Assembly (NCBI GenBank): GCA_018060305.1
Contig: JAGOWF010000115.1
Span: 1 to 8,234, forward strand
DNA: 8,234 bases
From: Pyrinomonadaceae bacterium
GTDB taxonomy: Bacteria > Acidobacteriota > Blastocatellia > Pyrinomonadales > Pyrinomonadaceae
Direction: 5' to 3'
Made by a program: the position numbers and the translations under genes. The notes under the pieces are model-generated. The model worked only from the letters and a program-made list of their open reading frames with translations. It ran no database searches and was not told the DNA's origin. Positions 6,870 through 8,234 of this stretch are shown here, one piece after another. Each line of letters begins with the position of its first letter. Position 1 is the stretch's first letter.

Positions 6870-7892
6870 CTATTTTTTTGCGGCCTTAGTTTCAAAATCG
6901 ACGATCAGCTTCCTTACGTTCTCTGCGTTTGCGGCATCGGGCTTGACTTTAAGATAGAGCTTCAATTCCCGGGCTGCCTCGGCGTATTTCTTTAGGCTGT
7001 TGCCATAGATCAAGGCCAGCTCCCAATGCAGATGTGCGGGGACGGTGACGAATAGCTCTTTCGCCTTTAGGAGTTGTTTTTCGGCTTCAGAATATCTTTT
7101 CAAGTTCCTAAGCAGACGTCCGTGAAGAAAGACTGCGTCCGCCGCCGTCGGTTTGAGTTCGACAGCTTTCTCACTCGCTGCCAATCCTTCCGTGTAATTG
7201 CCCAGCGCATGACGCGCGCAGGCCAGCCCATACCAGCTTTTGAATCCTCTGGCATTCACGCCGACGGCCACGTTAAGTAAAAGTTCCGCCGCCTGCAGGG
7301 TTTCAGGCTTACCTATCTGCACATATTCAAGTCCCAGCCGCTCGAGAGCGGCATAGTATTTCGGAAACGTCTCGATCGCGCCTCGCAGGGCTTCAAGACC
7401 TTCCGCATCGCGTTTACTAGCCAGGTCCGCGATGCCTTTTTCATAAAGTTGTTGGGCCTCAGCGGGAACTTCCTGACCGAATATAACCTCGGCATTTGGC
7501 AGTGTTGTCCCTTGTTTTAGCTTCAAATATAAGAGCACTTGTCTGCTCTCAAAGGCCGTTGGCGTCAAGTTGAAGATCTCAACCCTCTCTTCACGCTCCT
7601 CGTAATCAGTACCCGACGTAAGTACCCGAACGATGTAAGTTCCTGACGGCATCCCCGCGAAAGTGAAGGCCCCTGAGTTACTTGTCTTTGTGCGCGCAAT
7701 CGTTCGGTTCAGATCGTCGTTAAGCTCAACATACAAGTCGGGAATAGGCCTGCGGCCGTATCCGTAAACCGACCCGTCTATTCGATTGCCCGCCTGTGCA
7801 AATACGGTCGAGTTCGCAGGCAGAATGAGCGGAGCCGAAATGATAAATCCAACTGACAGGAAAATGGCAAAAAAGTATTTGTTTGATCTCAT
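6870..7892 (-). CDS. Exported protein with carboxypeptidase-regulatory-like domain and TPR repeats
   Basis: The protein has 340 residues from the ATG whose first base is at 7892; a TTG two codons upstream (first base 7898) is a less likely start. Residues 1-32 look like a signal peptide (MRSNKYFF, hydrophobic core, cleavage around VFA/Q). Residues about 38-125 form a beta-sandwich of the carboxypeptidase-regulatory-like type, with PDLYVELND and SGAFTFAGMPSGTYIVRV. From about 144 to 335 there are about five TPR-like helical hairpins, for example ALGNYTEGLAASEKAVELKP and LKRYSEAEKQLLKAKEL. TPR arrays bind protein partners, so a periplasmic or envelope scaffold role is a reasonable inference; no enzyme motif is visible. 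It converges with the receptor gene, which carries the same N-terminal domain type, and diverges from hflX. No Shine-Dalgarno site is seen. A TAATAT box (7906-7901) lies 8 nt before the ATG, which would fit a nearly leaderless transcript, but no good -35 accompanies it. Confidence 0.82.
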   Translation of the reverse strand: MRSNKYFFAIFLSVGFIISAPLILPANSTVFAQAGNRIDGSVYGYGRRPIPDLYVELNDDLNRTIARTKTSNSGAFTFAGMPSGTYIVRVLTSGTDYEEREERVEIFNLTPTAFESRQVLLYLKLKQGTTLPNAEVIFGQEVPAEAQQLYEKGIADLASKRDAEGLEALRGAIETFPKYYAALERLGLEYVQIGKPETLQAAELLLNVAVGVNARGFKSWYGLACARHALGNYTEGLAASEKAVELKPTAADAVFLHGRLLRNLKRYSEAEKQLLKAKELFVTVPAHLHWELALIYGNSLKKYAEAARELKLYLKVKPDAANAENVRKLIVDFETKAAKK

Positions 7893-7936
7893 TTGCAACT
7901 ATATTAGCAATGAATCGGAACGCATGAAAGGAAATG

Positions 7937-8038
7937 ATGAGACGCGTGATCCCTATTGACCTAACCCGCCGGATGAAGTTGTTCTTCGTCGCTGCGTTAT
8001 TCGCTTTTGGTATAATCTTCAGTCGAAGGAGAATCTGA
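7937..8038 (+). CDS. Candidate 33-residue membrane peptide upstream of hflX (uncertain)
   Basis: This short ORF starts at ATG 7937 and is preceded by AAAGGA (7927-7932) at 4 nt spacing; another ATG at 7934 is in frame. The peptide begins MRRVIPIDLTRRMK, continues with a hydrophobic stretch of about 14 residues (L15-F28, FFVAALFAFGIIF), and ends in SRRRI, so a single short membrane helix flanked by arginines is predicted. Its TGA at 8036-8038 overlaps the proposed CTG start of hflX as CTGA, an arrangement resembling ATGA-type translational coupling. Against it: the extended -10 element of hflX lies inside it, it overlaps the upstream region of the divergent TPR gene, and an ORF of this size can occur by chance. 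I do not recognise a family. Confidence 0.3.
   Translation: MRRVIPIDLTRRMKLFFVAALFAFGIIFSRRRI
8008..8016 (+). promoter_or_regulatory. Extended -10 promoter element for hflX
   Basis: TGGTATAAT contains a perfect TATAAT (8011-8016) preceded by the TGn extension (8008-8010), which can replace a good -35 box. No good -35 match is seen at 16-19 nt spacing. Transcription would be expected to start near 8022-8024, leaving a leader of only about a dozen bases that would still include the GAAGGAG ribosome binding site. It is the best promoter-like sequence in the window. Confidence 0.6.
8025..8031 (+). promoter_or_regulatory. Shine-Dalgarno site that places the hflX start
   Basis: GAAGGAG lies only 3 nt before CTG 8035. 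It is the main evidence for that unusual start, because the next conventional start codon in frame, TTG 8053, is 21 nt away and outside normal spacing. The site falls just downstream of the predicted transcription start. Confidence 0.55.
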
Positions 8039-8234
8039 CTCATATCAGCACTTTGCAGGGCCACATTAGGGGCCTAAAACATAATCAGCTTCGACGCATC
8101 GAGCGGTTTGGGACGAGGCGCGTTGGGTCGGGTGAGATCGTTTCGGCGGAACTTGCGCGGCAGATGGCGGAGGTTTCGCATGAGACGGGGCGGCAGGTTG
8201 GGGTGCTGCTGAATCGCAAGGGGCAGGTCGAGTA
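8035..8234 (+). CDS. hflX: GTPase HflX, N-terminal fragment (continues past window)
   Basis: The visible 66 codons match the start of HflX: THISTLQGHIRGLKHNQLRR, then the block SAELARQMAEVSHETGRQVG and VLLNRKGQVE, a segment characteristic of the HflX N-terminal domain. HflX is a cytoplasmic GTPase that binds ribosomes and in studied bacteria splits stalled or stress-inactivated 70S particles. The GTPase domain lies outside the window, so its G-motifs cannot be checked. The start is uncertain. In this frame there is no ATG, GTG or TTG between the stop at 7957-7959 and TTG 8053. CTG 8035 is preferred for its Shine-Dalgarno site and because homologue-like sequence (ISTLQG) begins upstream of TTG 8053. 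It is transcribed divergently from the TPR gene, apparently from its own extended -10 promoter. Confidence 0.82.
   Translation, partial: MTHISTLQGHIRGLKHNQLRRIERFGTRRVGSGEIVSAELARQMAEVSHETGRQVGVLLNRKGQVE

Noticed and set aside
6872..6879. A-run (seven A on the minus strand) at the end of the TPR gene as a programmed slippage site
   Set aside because: It is only the terminal Lys-Lys codons before TAG; there is no stimulatory structure and no meaningful extension in another frame that I can support.
6718..6995. Overlapping plus-strand ORFs between the receptor and the TPR gene
   Set aside because: They run through the terminator stem and then antisense to the TPR gene's 3' end; the translations look like non-coding sequence.
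7956..7961. TTGACC as the -35 box of the hflX promoter
   Set aside because: It is about 49 nt upstream of TATAAT, far beyond usable spacing, and no -10 box lies 16-18 nt after it.

Overview
The window reads as a stretch of chromosome from a moderately GC-rich Gram-negative bacterium, most likely an Acidobacteriota (Blastocatellia-like) member. The main reasons are the 1106-residue Oar-type outer-membrane receptor with an N-terminal carboxypeptidase-regulatory-like domain, a gene class greatly expanded in that phylum, and the character of the neighbouring housekeeping proteins. This assignment comes from family recognition by eye, not from a search.

Layout, left to right. (1) The 3' part of a DUF1385/YqhQ-type multi-pass membrane protein, followed by prfA (peptide chain release factor 1). 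DUF1385 next to prfA is a recurring bacterial neighbourhood. The gap between them is almost filled by a near-perfect 28-bp-stem hairpin built from repeated CACATAG units. (2) A two-gene HEPN/MNT toxin-antitoxin module, mntA (nucleotidyltransferase antitoxin) and hepT (HEPN RNase toxin), overlapping by 17 nt. (3) A histidine-phosphatase-superfamily gene starting 16 nt after hepT. (4) A 244-nt AT-richer gap that leads, through a strong Shine-Dalgarno site, into the large TonB-dependent-receptor-like gene, which ends at a textbook intrinsic terminator. (5) Convergent to it, on the minus strand, a secreted protein with a carboxypeptidase-regulatory-like domain followed by TPR repeats. (6) Divergent from that gene, the first 66 codons of hflX (ribosome-associated GTPase), running off the right edge. 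hflX is preceded by an extended -10 promoter, a Shine-Dalgarno site, an apparent CTG start, and possibly a 33-residue membrane peptide ORF.

How the parts fit: prfA and hflX are translation factors in separate transcription units. mntA/hepT is a self-contained stress or defence module that looks inserted behind prfA. The receptor and the TPR protein are both predicted to be exported and share the same N-terminal domain type, so an envelope-related connection is possible but unproven. I found no CRISPR array, rRNA, tRNA, transposase or recognisable riboswitch. I do not see convincing evidence of a wholly new system. The items most worth checking are the CACATAG hairpin, the hflX start region with its small ORF, and the paired cysteines of the receptor.
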